Assembly (NCBI RefSeq): GCF_040276065.1
Contig: NZ_JBELOI010000001.1
Coordinates: 310,001 to 374,000, forward strand
Source: Castellaniella sp040276065
GTDB lineage: Bacteria > Pseudomonadota > Gammaproteobacteria > Burkholderiales > Burkholderiaceae_B
Length of the DNA: 64,000 nt
Direction: 5' to 3'
The stretch's first letter is position 1. Each line of letters begins with the position of its first letter. The position numbers were made by a program, and so were the translations under genes. Positions 52,902 to 63,021 of this stretch are shown piece by piece. Under the pieces are notes generated by a model. The model was not told the origin of the DNA and did no database searches. It saw nothing but the letters and a program-made list of their open reading frames with translations.

Positions 52902-53777
52902 ATGCCGAGCATGTCTTTGTTTCTTTCGCAGCTATTCAATGGGCTGGCCACCGGCCTGTTGCTGGCCCTCATCAGTACCGGCCTGACGATTATCTACGGC
53001 ACGCTCGGTGTCATCAATTTCGCCCACGGCGCGCTGTTCGTCGTCGGGGGCTATGCGGGGTATACGGTTTACAGCCTGACGGATTCTTTCGTGCTGGCGG
53101 TGGCCGGCGGTTCGGCCGTGGCCCTGGCGGCCGGCCTGATCATGGAACGCGGCCTGATGCGCAAGTATTACAGCCGCCCGCCCGAGGACCAGATCCTGGT
53201 GACGTTCGGCATCAGCATCATCCTGGTCGAGATCGTGCGCGGCCTGTACGGCGGCGTCAGCCTGTCGGTCACCCCGCCCGACTGGGGCCAGGGGATTGCC
53301 CGTCTGGGCTCTTTGATATATCCAATGTATCGCTTGCAAACCTTGGGCATCGCCGCGGCCACGCTGCTGCTACTGTATTTCGTGCTGTATCGCACCAGCC
53401 TGGGGCTGATCGTGCGCGCCGGCATCGAGGACGCCCAGATGGTCAACGCGCTGGGCATCAACGTCAAGCGCACCTTCCTGCTGGTGTTCGGCATCGGCGC
53501 CATGGCCGCCGGTTTCGCAGGCGTAATCAATTCGCCCATCGTCGCGCTCACGCCGGACATGGGGTTCCGCTACCTGGTGGAATCCTTTGTGGTGGTGGTG
53601 ATCGGCGGGGTGGGCTCGTTCCCGGGGGCCATCATCGGCGGCATCATCGCCGGTGAGATCCTCAGTCTGACCGCGATGGTCAATCCGCAGTACTCGGATG
53701 TCATGCTGTTTATCGCCATGGCGCTGGTGCTGATCTTCCGCCCGCAGGGCCTGATGGGACAGGAGGGACGCGAATGA
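52902..53777 (+). CDS. livH: Branched-chain amino-acid-type ABC transporter permease LivH
   Basis: A 291-aa inner-membrane permease with about eight hydrophobic segments. LFNGLATGLLLALISTGLTI, then IYGTLGVINFAHGALFVVGG, is the LivH signature, and EDAQMVNALGINVKRTFLLV is the coupling loop. ATG at 52902 or 52911 could be the start; GGAGG precedes the first. Its stop overlaps the start of the LivM-LivG gene by 4 bp. Confidence 0.95.
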   Translation: MPSMSLFLSQLFNGLATGLLLALISTGLTIIYGTLGVINFAHGALFVVGGYAGYTVYSLTDSFVLAVAGGSAVALAAGLIMERGLMRKYYSRPPEDQILVTFGISIILVEIVRGLYGGVSLSVTPPDWGQGIARLGSLIYPMYRLQTLGIAAATLLLLYFVLYRTSLGLIVRAGIEDAQMVNALGINVKRTFLLVFGIGAMAAGFAGVINSPIVALTPDMGFRYLVESFVVVVIGGVGSFPGAIIGGIIAGEILSLTAMVNPQYSDVMLFIAMALVLIFRPQGLMGQEGRE

Positions 53778-55661
53778 GCTCCGTACATGACAGCATGATG
53801 GCCGCGGGCCATCGAACCGCAGAGGCGGCCGCGGCGCCGCAGCAGCCGGCCCACGGCGGCAGCATGCGTAGACAGTTGCCGGAAATCCTCGTGGGGCTGA
53901 GCCTGATCGCGGCGCCCTTCGTGCTGCCCCACGTGGGGATGAGCCCGGATCTGTTGACCCGGATTCTGATCTGGGGCCTGTTCGGCCTGGGCTTTGATCT
54001 GTTGTTCGGCTATACGGGCCTGCTGTCCTTCGGCCAGGCGGCATTCTACGGGACGGGCGGTTTTGTGACGGCCTATCTGCTGACGGCCGATCTGGTGCCC
54101 AATATGCTGATCGCCTTGTTGATCGGCATGGTCGTCGCGGCGGTCGCGGGCCTGGTCATCGGATACCTGACGCTGCGGCGCACGGGGATTTACTTCGCCA
54201 TGAGCACGCTGGCCTTTGGAGAGATGTTCTATTTCCTGGAGAACTCCTCCTTCAAGGAGTACACCGGCGGCGAGAACGGCATCGCTGGCGTGCCGCCACC
54301 TCACTTGTCGCTGGGGTTCGTGGACTTCAACATCTCCAGCGGCTGGCCGATGTACTGGTTCGTGGCGATTTTCTTTTTTGTTGGCTATCTGATCGCCCGG
54401 CGCATCGTGCGCTCGCCTTTCGGCGCGGTGCTCAAGGCCATCCGGGGCAATCCCAAGCGCGCCATGGCGCTGGGGCACTCGATCCAGTCCTACAAGCTGA
54501 CGGTGTTCGTGGTGGCGGCGGCCTACGGTGGCCTGGCCGGCGGGCTGCTGGGCCTGTTTCAGTCCTATATGCCGCCCGACGCTTTCGCGCTGGACACGTC
54601 GGCGCAATTGGTGATCCAGACCGTGATGGGCGGTGCCGGCACCTTGCTCGGACCGCTGCTGGGCGCCACGATATGGCTCTATCTGTATGAGGGGCTGCAA
54701 CAGGTGGGCAACCTGGGTCCCTACTGGAAACTGATCCTGGGCATCGTCTTTGTGGTCCTGGTGACCGTGTTTCGCCACGGCGTGGCGGGCGCCATCCTGG
54801 ATTTCGTCAGGATGCGCCGCGGCCGGCTGCCGGCGGACATCGATGCCGGCGCCAGCGCCAAGGTTTCATCCGAGCTCGCAATCGTTCCGCCGCTGGCGTC
54901 CAGCCGCCCCGGTACGCCCGTCCTCGAGGCGCGCGGCATCACCAAGCAGTACGGCGGGTTGAAGGCGGTCAGCGACGTCGACTTCAGCCTGCGCGAGGGC
55001 GAGCTGCACGGAGTGATCGGCCCCAACGGCGCCGGCAAGTCCACGTTCTTCGCCATGCTGGCGGGTGAACTGCCCACCACGGCCGGCAAGGTGTATTTCC
55101 GTGGCCAGGAGATCACGGGGGTGGGCGTGACGGCAGTCTGCCAGCTCGGCATGAGCAAGAGCTACCAGATCAACCAGTTGTTCGAGCAGCTCACCGTGCG
55201 CCAGAACGCGATGATTCCGGTGCTCGCCCGCAGTCGCGGCAAATTCCGCAGCGACATGCTCAGGGGCCTGCACTCCGAAGCGCTCGATGAACAGGTGAAC
55301 GCGGCCATCGCGCTGGTCGGCCTGAGTCATCATGCCGATACGCTGGTGTCCGAGATGTCCTACGGCGAGAAGCGCCGGCTGGAAATCGGCCTGGCGCTCG
55401 CCACGGGCGCCAACGTCCTGCTGTTCGACGAGCCGCTGGCCGGCCTGGGCCCCGAGGAGCGGGTGTTGGTGGTGTCGCTGCTGAAATCCATCCGCAAGGG
55501 CCGCAGCATGGTGATCGTCGAGCACGACATGGATGCCATGTTCGAACTGGCCGAGCGCATCACGGTCCTGTATGAAGGCAGCAAACTGGCGGAAGGCACG
55601 CCGGACGAGATCCGCCAGGATACGTCGGTGCAGGCCGCCTACCTCGGGGGGGTGGACGATC

Positions 55662-55675
<14 letters not shown>
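53774..55675 (+). CDS. LivM-LivG fusion: ABC permease and ATPase in one protein
   Basis: A 633-aa protein that joins two normally separate subunits. Residues 1-45 are a polar leader; residues about 46-345 form the LivM permease (LLFGYTGLLSFGQAAFYGTG, then GIYFAMSTLAFGEMFYFLE). A 35-residue linker follows. Residues about 380-633 are the LivG ATPase with Walker A GPNGAGKST, signature MSYGEKRRLEIGLAL and Walker B VLLFDEPLAGLGP. No stop or frameshift separates them, so the fusion is real at sequence level. It overlaps livH by 4 bp and livF by 14 bp. Confidence 0.93.
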
Positions 55676-56366
<691 letters not shown>

Positions 56367-56402
56367 ACCCACTGTTTTGTGTGTGGCCCGGGGGGGCTGC
56401 GG

Positions 56403-56435
56403 CCGGATCCCGCGCAAGCGGGGTCCGGTTTTTTT
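56403..56435 (+). terminator. Intrinsic terminator of the liv operon
   Basis: CCGGATCCCGC pairs with GCGGGGTCCGG (one G-U pair) around a short loop (GCAA), followed by seven T residues. It lies 36 bp after the livF stop. Confidence 0.92.
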
Positions 56436-56502
56436 GGCTTCTTGCGGCGGTGTTGCGCTAAGCTATAGCCCGTCACGGTCTTCAACACGTTCAAGCTATC
56501 CT

Positions 56503-57150
56503 ATGCATCCCAGCGAGGGCGCCCACGGCGCCGCGACAGGCGCGGCCCTGCAATACGCCGCCTCCAGCAAACTGCCCACCCCCTGGGCCATTTTCGAGAT
56601 TCATGCCTTCGTCGAACCCGACACGGGCAAGGAGCACATCGCGCTGTCCCTCGGCGACCTCGGCGCCGGCGAACCGGTGCTCGCGCGGATCCACTCCGAA
56701 TGCCTGACAGGCGATGCTCTGTTCAGCCAGCGCTGCGACTGCGGCGCCCAGCTCGAGGCCGCCATGCAGCGCATCGCGCACGAGGGCAGGGGCCTGATCA
56801 TGTACCTGCGCCAAGAGGGCAGGGGCATCGGCTTGCTGAACAAGATCCGCGCCTATCAGTTGCAGGACCAGGGCGCCGACACGGTCGAGGCCAACGAGCG
56901 GTTGGGTTTTCCGGCCGACATGCGGCGCTACGATCTGTGCGGCCCCATGCTGGCCCATTTCGGCGTCTCACGCGTGCGCCTGATGACCAACAATCCGCGC
57001 AAAGTGCGGATGCTCGAAGGCCTGGGCATCGAGGTCTGCGAACGTATTCCCCTGCAGGTCAACCGCAATCCCTACAACGAGCAGTACCTGCGCACCAAGG
57101 CGCGCAAGCTCGGCCATCGCTTCAAGGAATATTTCGGCGAAGGCCCTTAG
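56503..57150 (+). CDS. ribA: GTP cyclohydrolase II
   Basis: First committed step of riboflavin synthesis: opens GTP to the pyrimidine precursor. The zinc site is Cys67, Cys78 and Cys80 in SECLTGDALFSQRCDCG. The catalytic and substrate region YLRQEGRGIGLLNKIRAYQL follows, and TNNPRKVRMLEGLGI is typical. It is a stand-alone 215-aa RibA, not fused to RibB. I chose MHPSEGAHG because the longer frame covers the liv terminator. No riboswitch-like leader was recognised. Confidence 0.95.
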   Translation: MHPSEGAHGAATGAALQYAASSKLPTPWAIFEIHAFVEPDTGKEHIALSLGDLGAGEPVLARIHSECLTGDALFSQRCDCGAQLEAAMQRIAHEGRGLIMYLRQEGRGIGLLNKIRAYQLQDQGADTVEANERLGFPADMRRYDLCGPMLAHFGVSRVRLMTNNPRKVRMLEGLGIEVCERIPLQVNRNPYNEQYLRTKARKLGHRFKEYFGEGP

Positions 57151-57290
57151 CATCGCTCATGGCGCAGGGGGTCGAAGGGTAAACCCGATGGCTCCAATTG
57201 TGTGATCATGTTAAAAAGGTTTCACTTTACTGAACAATCCCAGGGGTTTGCTGGCGCGGGGCATTAGCGATCCTGGCAAGGGCTGGCTCC

Positions 57291-59441
57291 ATGCCTCAGA
57301 ACACCGCTGCCGACACCTTTTCCCACGTGTTGACCGCCGATACGGCTGCGATCCGGAAAATGCCGCGCAGTGCATTGGACCGCAGCCACATCCTTGCCCT
57401 GTTGCGCCTGGGGGACTTCGCGCGCGACGCGTTTCTCGCCACTGATCCGCAGGGGTGCGTTGCCTACATGAATCGTGCGGCCGAACGCCTGTTCGGCTAC
57501 CGGCGCCGTTCGGCGCTCGGTTTGCCGGTCGCGGACCTGCTCCCCGACATCCAGATGTTTCTCGATCGGCTCGAGGATCCGGGCGAGGCGTCCTCGATCG
57601 CGTGGCGCAGCACCGGCAGGCGCCCGGATCAGTCGACGTTCAGCCTGGTGGGCGCGGTGACCCCGATGCTCGGCCTGTCGGGGCGCAGCTTTCTGTGCCT
57701 GATGCGCGAGCGCAATCCCGAGGTCAGCGACGACGAGCGCCAGGCCCGCCTCGCGTCGCTGGTGTATCGCGCCACCAGCGAAGGCATGCTGGTGCTCGAT
57801 CCCAAGGGGTTCATCCTGGACGTGAACCCCGCCTTCGTCCGCCTGCGCGGCCAGCACGAGTCCGAGGTCATCGGACGCCATGTCCGCTGTCTGAACTCTT
57901 CCTGTCACGACCGTGACTTTTATCGCGGCATGTGGCGCGGCGTGCTCGAGACCGGACGCTGGCAGGGCGAGCACTGGGGCCAGCGCAAGAACGGCGAGCT
58001 CTACCCCGAGTGGCTCAGCATCAATACCTCGTACGCCGAGGACGGCGAGGTGTATCGGCGCGTGATGATCTTTTCGAATATCGCCGAGATCAAGCGGGCC
58101 GAGGCCATCATCTGGAAGCAGGCCAATTTCGACAAGCTCACGGACTTGCCCAACCGCCAGATGTTCAACGATCGCCTCGAGCAGAGCATCAGGAAATCCA
58201 AGCGTGGCAACACCAAGACCTGCCTCCTGTTCCTGGATCTGGACCGCTTCAAGGAAATCAACGACACGCTGGGCCATGCCGTGGGCGACGAATTGCTCAA
58301 GGAGGCCGCCCGCCGCTTGAACGGTTGCGTGCGCCAGAACGACACGGTGGCGCGCCTGGGTGGCGATGAGTTCACGGTCCTGCTCGATGGCATCGACGAG
58401 GCCCGCGATGTCGAGCGAGTCACCCGCAAGATCCTGCGCCGGCTCTCCGAACCCTTCCATCTCGGGATGGAGACCGTATTCATCTCGACCAGCATCGGGG
58501 TCACCTTCTACCCCGACGACGCCACCGAGGCCGACGTGCTGCTCAACAATGCGGATCAGGCCATGTATGCCGCCAAGGCCGAAGGCCGCAACCGTAGCTG
58601 CTATTTCACCGCCTCCATGCAGGAACAGGCGCAGACGCGCATGCGGCTGGTCAACGACTTGCACGTGGCGCTGGATCAAAAACAGTTCTTCCTGGCCTAC
58701 CAACCCATCATCGAGCTTTCGACAGGGCGCATCGCCAAGGCCGAGGCCCTGCTGCGCTGGAATCATCCCGTGCGCGGGCTCATCCCTCCGGCCGAGTTCG
58801 TGCCGCTGGCCGAGGAAACCGGCATGATCCGCGATATCGGGGACTGGGTGTTTTGCGAGGCCACGCGGAAGGCGCGCGACTGGCGCCGCGACTACTCGGA
58901 TGGGCTCCAGCTCAGCGTGAACATTTCGCCAGTGCAGTTTCGCCACGAGGGGATCGACCTGGGGTTCTGGCTCGGCCATCTGGATACGCTGGGCCTGGAG
59001 GGCAGGGGCGTGATCATCGAAATCACCGAGGGGATCCTCCTGGATTCGGCGGTGCGCATCGACCAGCAGATCGCGGCCTTTCATCAGGCCGGCATCCAGG
59101 TCTCGCTCGATGATTTCGGCACCGGCTATTCGTCCTTGTCGTACCTGGGGAAGTTCTCGATCGATTATCTCAAGATTGACCAGTCCTTCGTCGCGAACCT
59201 GCGCCCGCAGGGGCCCGACCTGGCGCTGTGCGAGGCGGTCATCCTGCTGGCGCACAAGCTCGGCCTGAAAGTCGTCGCAGAGGGTATCGAGACCCACGCG
59301 CAGTACGAGCTCCTCGCGGCGGCTGGTTGCGATTTCGGGCAGGGCTTCCTGTTCTCCAGGCCGCTGTCCGCGGCGGGATTCGAGGCCCTGCTGTCGGGCG
59401 GGCGCGACATGCGGCCCGAGAGAGCCTGCGAGTCCGGCTAA
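57291..59441 (+). CDS. PAS-PAS-GGDEF-EAL cyclic-di-GMP signalling protein
   Basis: A 716-aa predicted dual cyclase/phosphodiesterase. Two N-terminal PAS-like domains (DFARDAFLATDPQGCVAYMN and GMLVLDPKGFILDVNPAFVR) are followed by GGDEF with the intact active site RLGGDEF (G357-F361) and an EAL domain with KAEALLRW (E485-L487) and DDFGTGYSS. All catalytic signatures look intact, so it could make or break c-di-GMP depending on the PAS input. No membrane segment is evident. It is a single gene after ribA; a shared role with GTP metabolism is only speculation. Confidence 0.93.
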   Translation: MPQNTAADTFSHVLTADTAAIRKMPRSALDRSHILALLRLGDFARDAFLATDPQGCVAYMNRAAERLFGYRRRSALGLPVADLLPDIQMFLDRLEDPGEASSIAWRSTGRRPDQSTFSLVGAVTPMLGLSGRSFLCLMRERNPEVSDDERQARLASLVYRATSEGMLVLDPKGFILDVNPAFVRLRGQHESEVIGRHVRCLNSSCHDRDFYRGMWRGVLETGRWQGEHWGQRKNGELYPEWLSINTSYAEDGEVYRRVMIFSNIAEIKRAEAIIWKQANFDKLTDLPNRQMFNDRLEQSIRKSKRGNTKTCLLFLDLDRFKEINDTLGHAVGDELLKEAARRLNGCVRQNDTVARLGGDEFTVLLDGIDEARDVERVTRKILRRLSEPFHLGMETVFISTSIGVTFYPDDATEADVLLNNADQAMYAAKAEGRNRSCYFTASMQEQAQTRMRLVNDLHVALDQKQFFLAYQPIIELSTGRIAKAEALLRWNHPVRGLIPPAEFVPLAEETGMIRDIGDWVFCEATRKARDWRRDYSDGLQLSVNISPVQFRHEGIDLGFWLGHLDTLGLEGRGVIIEITEGILLDSAVRIDQQIAAFHQAGIQVSLDDFGTGYSSLSYLGKFSIDYLKIDQSFVANLRPQGPDLALCEAVILLAHKLGLKVVAEGIETHAQYELLAAAGCDFGQGFLFSRPLSAAGFEALLSGGRDMRPERACESG

Positions 59442-59452
59442 GGGTGCCGTCC

Positions 59453-59471
59453 AGGGCCGCGCAGCGGCCCT
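59453..59471. terminator. Hairpin between convergent genes
   Basis: AGGGCCGC and GCGGCCCT form an 8-bp stem around GCA, between the GGDEF-EAL stop and the glycosyltransferase stop. Only a short TTAT follows, so it is a weak terminator candidate. Confidence 0.4.
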
Positions 59472-61039
59472 TATCGGCCCTTGCAGTGTTCAGTGGCCGG
59501 CAGGACGGCCCAATGCAGGTCGATCACGGGGCTGCGTTCCGAGGACCAATGCAACTCGCTCACCCCCTTCCAGGGCGCGGCATCGAACAGCGCCTGGACG
59601 GCGGGCGCCGGCGCGGCGCGCCCCTTTTCGCTGAAGGCCACCACCGCGCCGCAGGCCAGGGCCTCGCCCGGTGCGAACCACGGCGATTCAGCCTCGCTCG
59701 CATCGATGAACACCTGTGTGCGGTTGCTCACGTGCACGGCGATGTTGCCGCCCATCCAGGTGTTGGACACCACCACGCGCAGGGGGCGCCCCGGCTGATG
59801 CTCGTTCCAGCGCTCGAGGACGAGGCTCGCGAGCTCCGGCCCCGGATAGGTGGAGCGGGCCGCGCGTCCGGCCTCCCAGGCCAGCGGCCCGCGTGCCAGG
59901 GCGTAGCCCGCGGCCATCACGATGTGGACGGCGGCCACGAGAATCAGAATGCGGCGTAGTTGCAGGGCCTGGGGGCCATGCAGCCACCAGACGGCGTAAA
60001 AGCCGAAAAGGATGAAGAAGGTGCTGGCCCACGAGGCTTCCAGCCGCGTGCCCAGCACGATCGAGACCAATAGCGTGGACAGGAAGGGCGCCAGGCCCAC
60101 CCACAGCAGGAAGCGGCGATCCCCGGGGACGAAGGCATGGAAATACCGTCTTGGACCCTGCTCGGCGGGCTGGAAAATGTCCTCGTTGGCGACGACGCCC
60201 GGCGCCCGGTCGCCCTTGCGGTGCTGCCAGAGTGTCCAGGCGATCAGCACGAGTACCATTGGCGCCAAGCGCCCGGCCTGGTCGAGAATGAAATCCAGCA
60301 TCAGTCCGAGCGCAGCGAGGCGGCCGGGAAGCTCGATTGACGCATCGGCATATAGCAGCGGCTCGAAATGGTGCCGGGCGAGCCAGATCAGGTGAGGCGA
60401 GAGGGCCGCCAAGAAAGTGGCGAGCGCCACCCCCAGGCCGCGCCAGGTGCGCGTGTCCCGGAAGCTGCCGGCGGCGAGCATGGCCAGGAGGAAGGCCGCG
60501 AACTGGATGACGGCGCTGTACTTGGTCATCATCGCCAGGGCGCCGACCACGCCCAGCCAGAACCAGTCGCGCAGGCGCTGGTCGCGCAGCGCCCGGTAGA
60601 ACAGCCAGGTGGCGCAGGCGATGGACCAGAGCTGTGCGGTGTTGTGGTTGTAGATCGTGCCGCGCAGCGAGAAATAAGCCGTCGTGGATACCAGCAGGGT
60701 CGCCATCAGTGCGAGGCGTGGCGTCGTCATTTCGCGCGCCAGTTTCCAGACGAACCACAATCCCAGCGCCGAGAATAGCTGGCCCATCAGGAAGGGCAGC
60801 CAGATCGGGCGGCCCAGCGCCTCGGTGGCGAAATACATGAACCAGGACGGCAGCGGCGGATGCTTGGTGTAGCCGAGTTCGAGGCTGGCGGCCCAGACGA
60901 GCTCTTCCATGCCGTCCAGATCGGGCGCCTTGTGGCTGATGGCGCACAGGACGGTCCACAGGCAGACCATGGCCGCCAGGCAGGCCAGCATCAGCCGGTC
61001 TCCCGGCGGGCGCTTGATCGTGGACGGGGTCGCGGACAT
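59471..61039 (-). CDS. PMT/ArnT-type membrane glycosyltransferase
   Basis: A 522-aa GT-C protein with about 10-12 membrane segments. The first loop has PDLDGMEELVWAASLELGY and then TKHPPLPSWFM, the GT39/GT83-type pattern with acidic residues after the first helix. It probably uses a polyprenyl-phosphate sugar donor; the acceptor is unknown. The C-terminal 100 residues are soluble (VVSNTWMGGNIAVHVSNRTQ). It is the second of two such proteins in the window and stands alone between the signalling gene and the chemoreceptor. Confidence 0.82.
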   Translation of the reverse strand: MSATPSTIKRPPGDRLMLACLAAMVCLWTVLCAISHKAPDLDGMEELVWAASLELGYTKHPPLPSWFMYFATEALGRPIWLPFLMGQLFSALGLWFVWKLAREMTTPRLALMATLLVSTTAYFSLRGTIYNHNTAQLWSIACATWLFYRALRDQRLRDWFWLGVVGALAMMTKYSAVIQFAAFLLAMLAAGSFRDTRTWRGLGVALATFLAALSPHLIWLARHHFEPLLYADASIELPGRLAALGLMLDFILDQAGRLAPMVLVLIAWTLWQHRKGDRAPGVVANEDIFQPAEQGPRRYFHAFVPGDRRFLLWVGLAPFLSTLLVSIVLGTRLEASWASTFFILFGFYAVWWLHGPQALQLRRILILVAAVHIVMAAGYALARGPLAWEAGRAARSTYPGPELASLVLERWNEHQPGRPLRVVVSNTWMGGNIAVHVSNRTQVFIDASEAESPWFAPGEALACGAVVAFSEKGRAAPAPAVQALFDAAPWKGVSELHWSSERSPVIDLHWAVLPATEHCKGR

Positions 61040-61101
61040 GGCGGAAAGTATACCGGAGCGGCATGCCGCTCGGCGGGCCGCCGCCCGTGGCCCGGGTAGA
61101 C

Positions 61102-62781
61102 TCAGATCGGTGCCGCCAGCGCGCCGGCGGGCGCGATGCTGGAGCCGCCAATGGCGATTTCGTCCGGCCCGGACGCATGGACGGCGCAGGCGTCTGCGCG
61201 CAGCTTGAATGTCGCCACCAGCGCGGCCAGGGTATTGGCCTGATCGAGCAGGCTGGCGGCCGCGGCGGCGGCCTCTTCGACCAGGGCCGCGTTCTGGTGG
61301 GTGACCTCGTCCATTTGGTTCATGGCGGTGTTGACCTGCTCGATGCCGATGCTCTGCTCGCGGCTGGCGGCGGTGATCTCGCCCATGATGTCCGTGACGC
61401 GCTGGACCCCGCCGACGATCTCATCCATGGTGCTGCGCGTATCGGCGACCAGCGCGTTGCCGTTTTCGGCCGCGGCGACCGACGTGTCGATCAACCCCTT
61501 GATTTCCTTGGCCGACGCGGCGCTGCGCTGGGCCAGGGCGCGCACCTCGGAGGCGACCACCGCAAAGCCGCGGCCCTGCTCGCCGGCGCGCGCCGCCTCG
61601 ACGGCCGCGTTCAGCGCCAGGATATTGGTCTGGAAGGCGATGCTGTCGATCACGCCGATGATGCTCTCGATGCGCCGCGCCGAGTCGTTGATCGAGGCCA
61701 TGGTCTCCACGACCTGGTCCACCATCCGCCCGCCGCGCAGGGCGACCTCGGCGGCCGAGCTGGCGACGGCATTGGCTTGCTGGGCATTGTCCGCATTCTG
61801 TTTGACCGTGGCGGTCATTTGCTCCATCGTGGCCGCGGTCTGGGCCAGGGACGAGGCCTGGTGCTCGGTGCGCGCGGCCAGGTCCTGGTTGCCCACGGCG
61901 ATCTGGCGCGCAGCCGCGGCGATGGATTGAGCGTCGTCGCGCAACTGGCCGATCGTGAGCGTCAGGCTGCCCGTCATGGTCTGCAGCGATTGCATCAGTT
62001 GGCCGGTCTCGTCCCGGCCGTGGACCTCGACGGCCTGGCTCAGGTCCCGCTGCGACACCGCCTCGGCCAGCCGCACCGCGCGGTTGAGCGGGCGCGTGAT
62101 CGAGCGCTGGATCATGTAGCCCAGGCCCAGGCCGATCAGCAGGGCCAGGCCGGTCAGGCCGATCATGATGATCCGGCCCCGGTGGTTGTTGGCCTCGATC
62201 GTGAGGGTGTTTTCCTGGATCTTGCCCGCGAAGTAGCTGATCAGCGACTTGAAGCTTTCCTTATACGGCTGGGACAGCCGCGCCATGTCGCGTTCGAAGA
62301 ACGGCTGGGCGGCCGCGTGGTCCCCGCGCGCCTTGGCTTGCAGGGCGGACAGGCGGGCATCGCGAAAGGCGATGTAATGGTCGTAGGTGCGCCGGAAGCG
62401 GTCCTTGGCCTCCTGGTCGAGCAGATTGGCGCGCAGGGCCTCGATCGTCTTCAGGGCCACGGCGGTGTCCTTTTCGATCTCGGCGAGGAAATATTGGATG
62501 GCAGCGGCGTCGTCGGTGCGGGCGATGGCCTCGGTGCGCGTCATGTTCATGTCCAGGAGCTTTTCCCAGTGGGTGCTCAGGCGTTCGTTGACCAGCCGCA
62601 CCTCGATCAGGTTGTTGACCGCGGCGTTGTTGCTTTCCATCAGCCACAGCCCCGCGCCGGTCAGCCCGATGTTCAGGAAGATGAGGAAAAAGAATGATGC
62701 GCTCAGGCGCGCGCTGATGCTGAAGGTCTTGGGCATGGCGGGGCGGGAATCCGTCGAAAGGGGGGCGGTGCGGTCTGACAT
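61102..62781 (-). CDS. Methyl-accepting chemotaxis protein
   Basis: A 559-aa transducer. TM1 is near residues 27-49 (FFFLIFLNIGLTGAGLWLM), then a four-helix-bundle ligand domain of about 140 residues (4HB_MCP type), TM2 near 205-225 (GLTGLALLIGLGLGYMIQ), a HAMP segment and the signalling hairpin with tip sequence EQGRGFAVVASEVRALAQR. No C-terminal CheR-tether pentapeptide is seen. I chose MSDRTAPLS at 62781; an internal ATG (MPKTFSIS) is an alternative. No che genes are nearby, so it is an orphan receptor with unknown ligand. Confidence 0.94.
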   Translation of the reverse strand: MSDRTAPLSTDSRPAMPKTFSISARLSASFFFLIFLNIGLTGAGLWLMESNNAAVNNLIEVRLVNERLSTHWEKLLDMNMTRTEAIARTDDAAAIQYFLAEIEKDTAVALKTIEALRANLLDQEAKDRFRRTYDHYIAFRDARLSALQAKARGDHAAAQPFFERDMARLSQPYKESFKSLISYFAGKIQENTLTIEANNHRGRIIMIGLTGLALLIGLGLGYMIQRSITRPLNRAVRLAEAVSQRDLSQAVEVHGRDETGQLMQSLQTMTGSLTLTIGQLRDDAQSIAAAARQIAVGNQDLAARTEHQASSLAQTAATMEQMTATVKQNADNAQQANAVASSAAEVALRGGRMVDQVVETMASINDSARRIESIIGVIDSIAFQTNILALNAAVEAARAGEQGRGFAVVASEVRALAQRSAASAKEIKGLIDTSVAAAENGNALVADTRSTMDEIVGGVQRVTDIMGEITAASREQSIGIEQVNTAMNQMDEVTHQNAALVEEAAAAAASLLDQANTLAALVATFKLRADACAVHASGPDEIAIGGSSIAPAGALAAPI

Positions 62782-63021
62782 GTTTTGAAGCTCGCAGCAT
62801 AGCTTCGAAACGATTGAAATGCCCGCGCTGCCCAAATGGGATTTGCGCTGAATCAAGAAAGCCGCGTTTACCGGCCCGTTGCGCGGTGCGCGGCGGCGAA
62901 CCGCCGAGCGCCCCAAGGGCAACGATGGTACTGCCGGACGAGGCGGGGGTGCGTGGTACTATTCAACGCAGGGGCGCCCGAAGCGGACGCCCACTGGATT
63001 TATTCACCCGATAGGTCTGTC

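Noticed and set aside
57195..57235. TGTGATCA-like site before the GGDEF-EAL gene as a CRP/FNR box
   Set aside because: The two half-sites do not match either consensus well enough.
62814..63014. A 66-codon frame between the chemoreceptor and lipA
   Set aside because: No ribosome site, no family resemblance, and it lies where a lipA promoter is expected.
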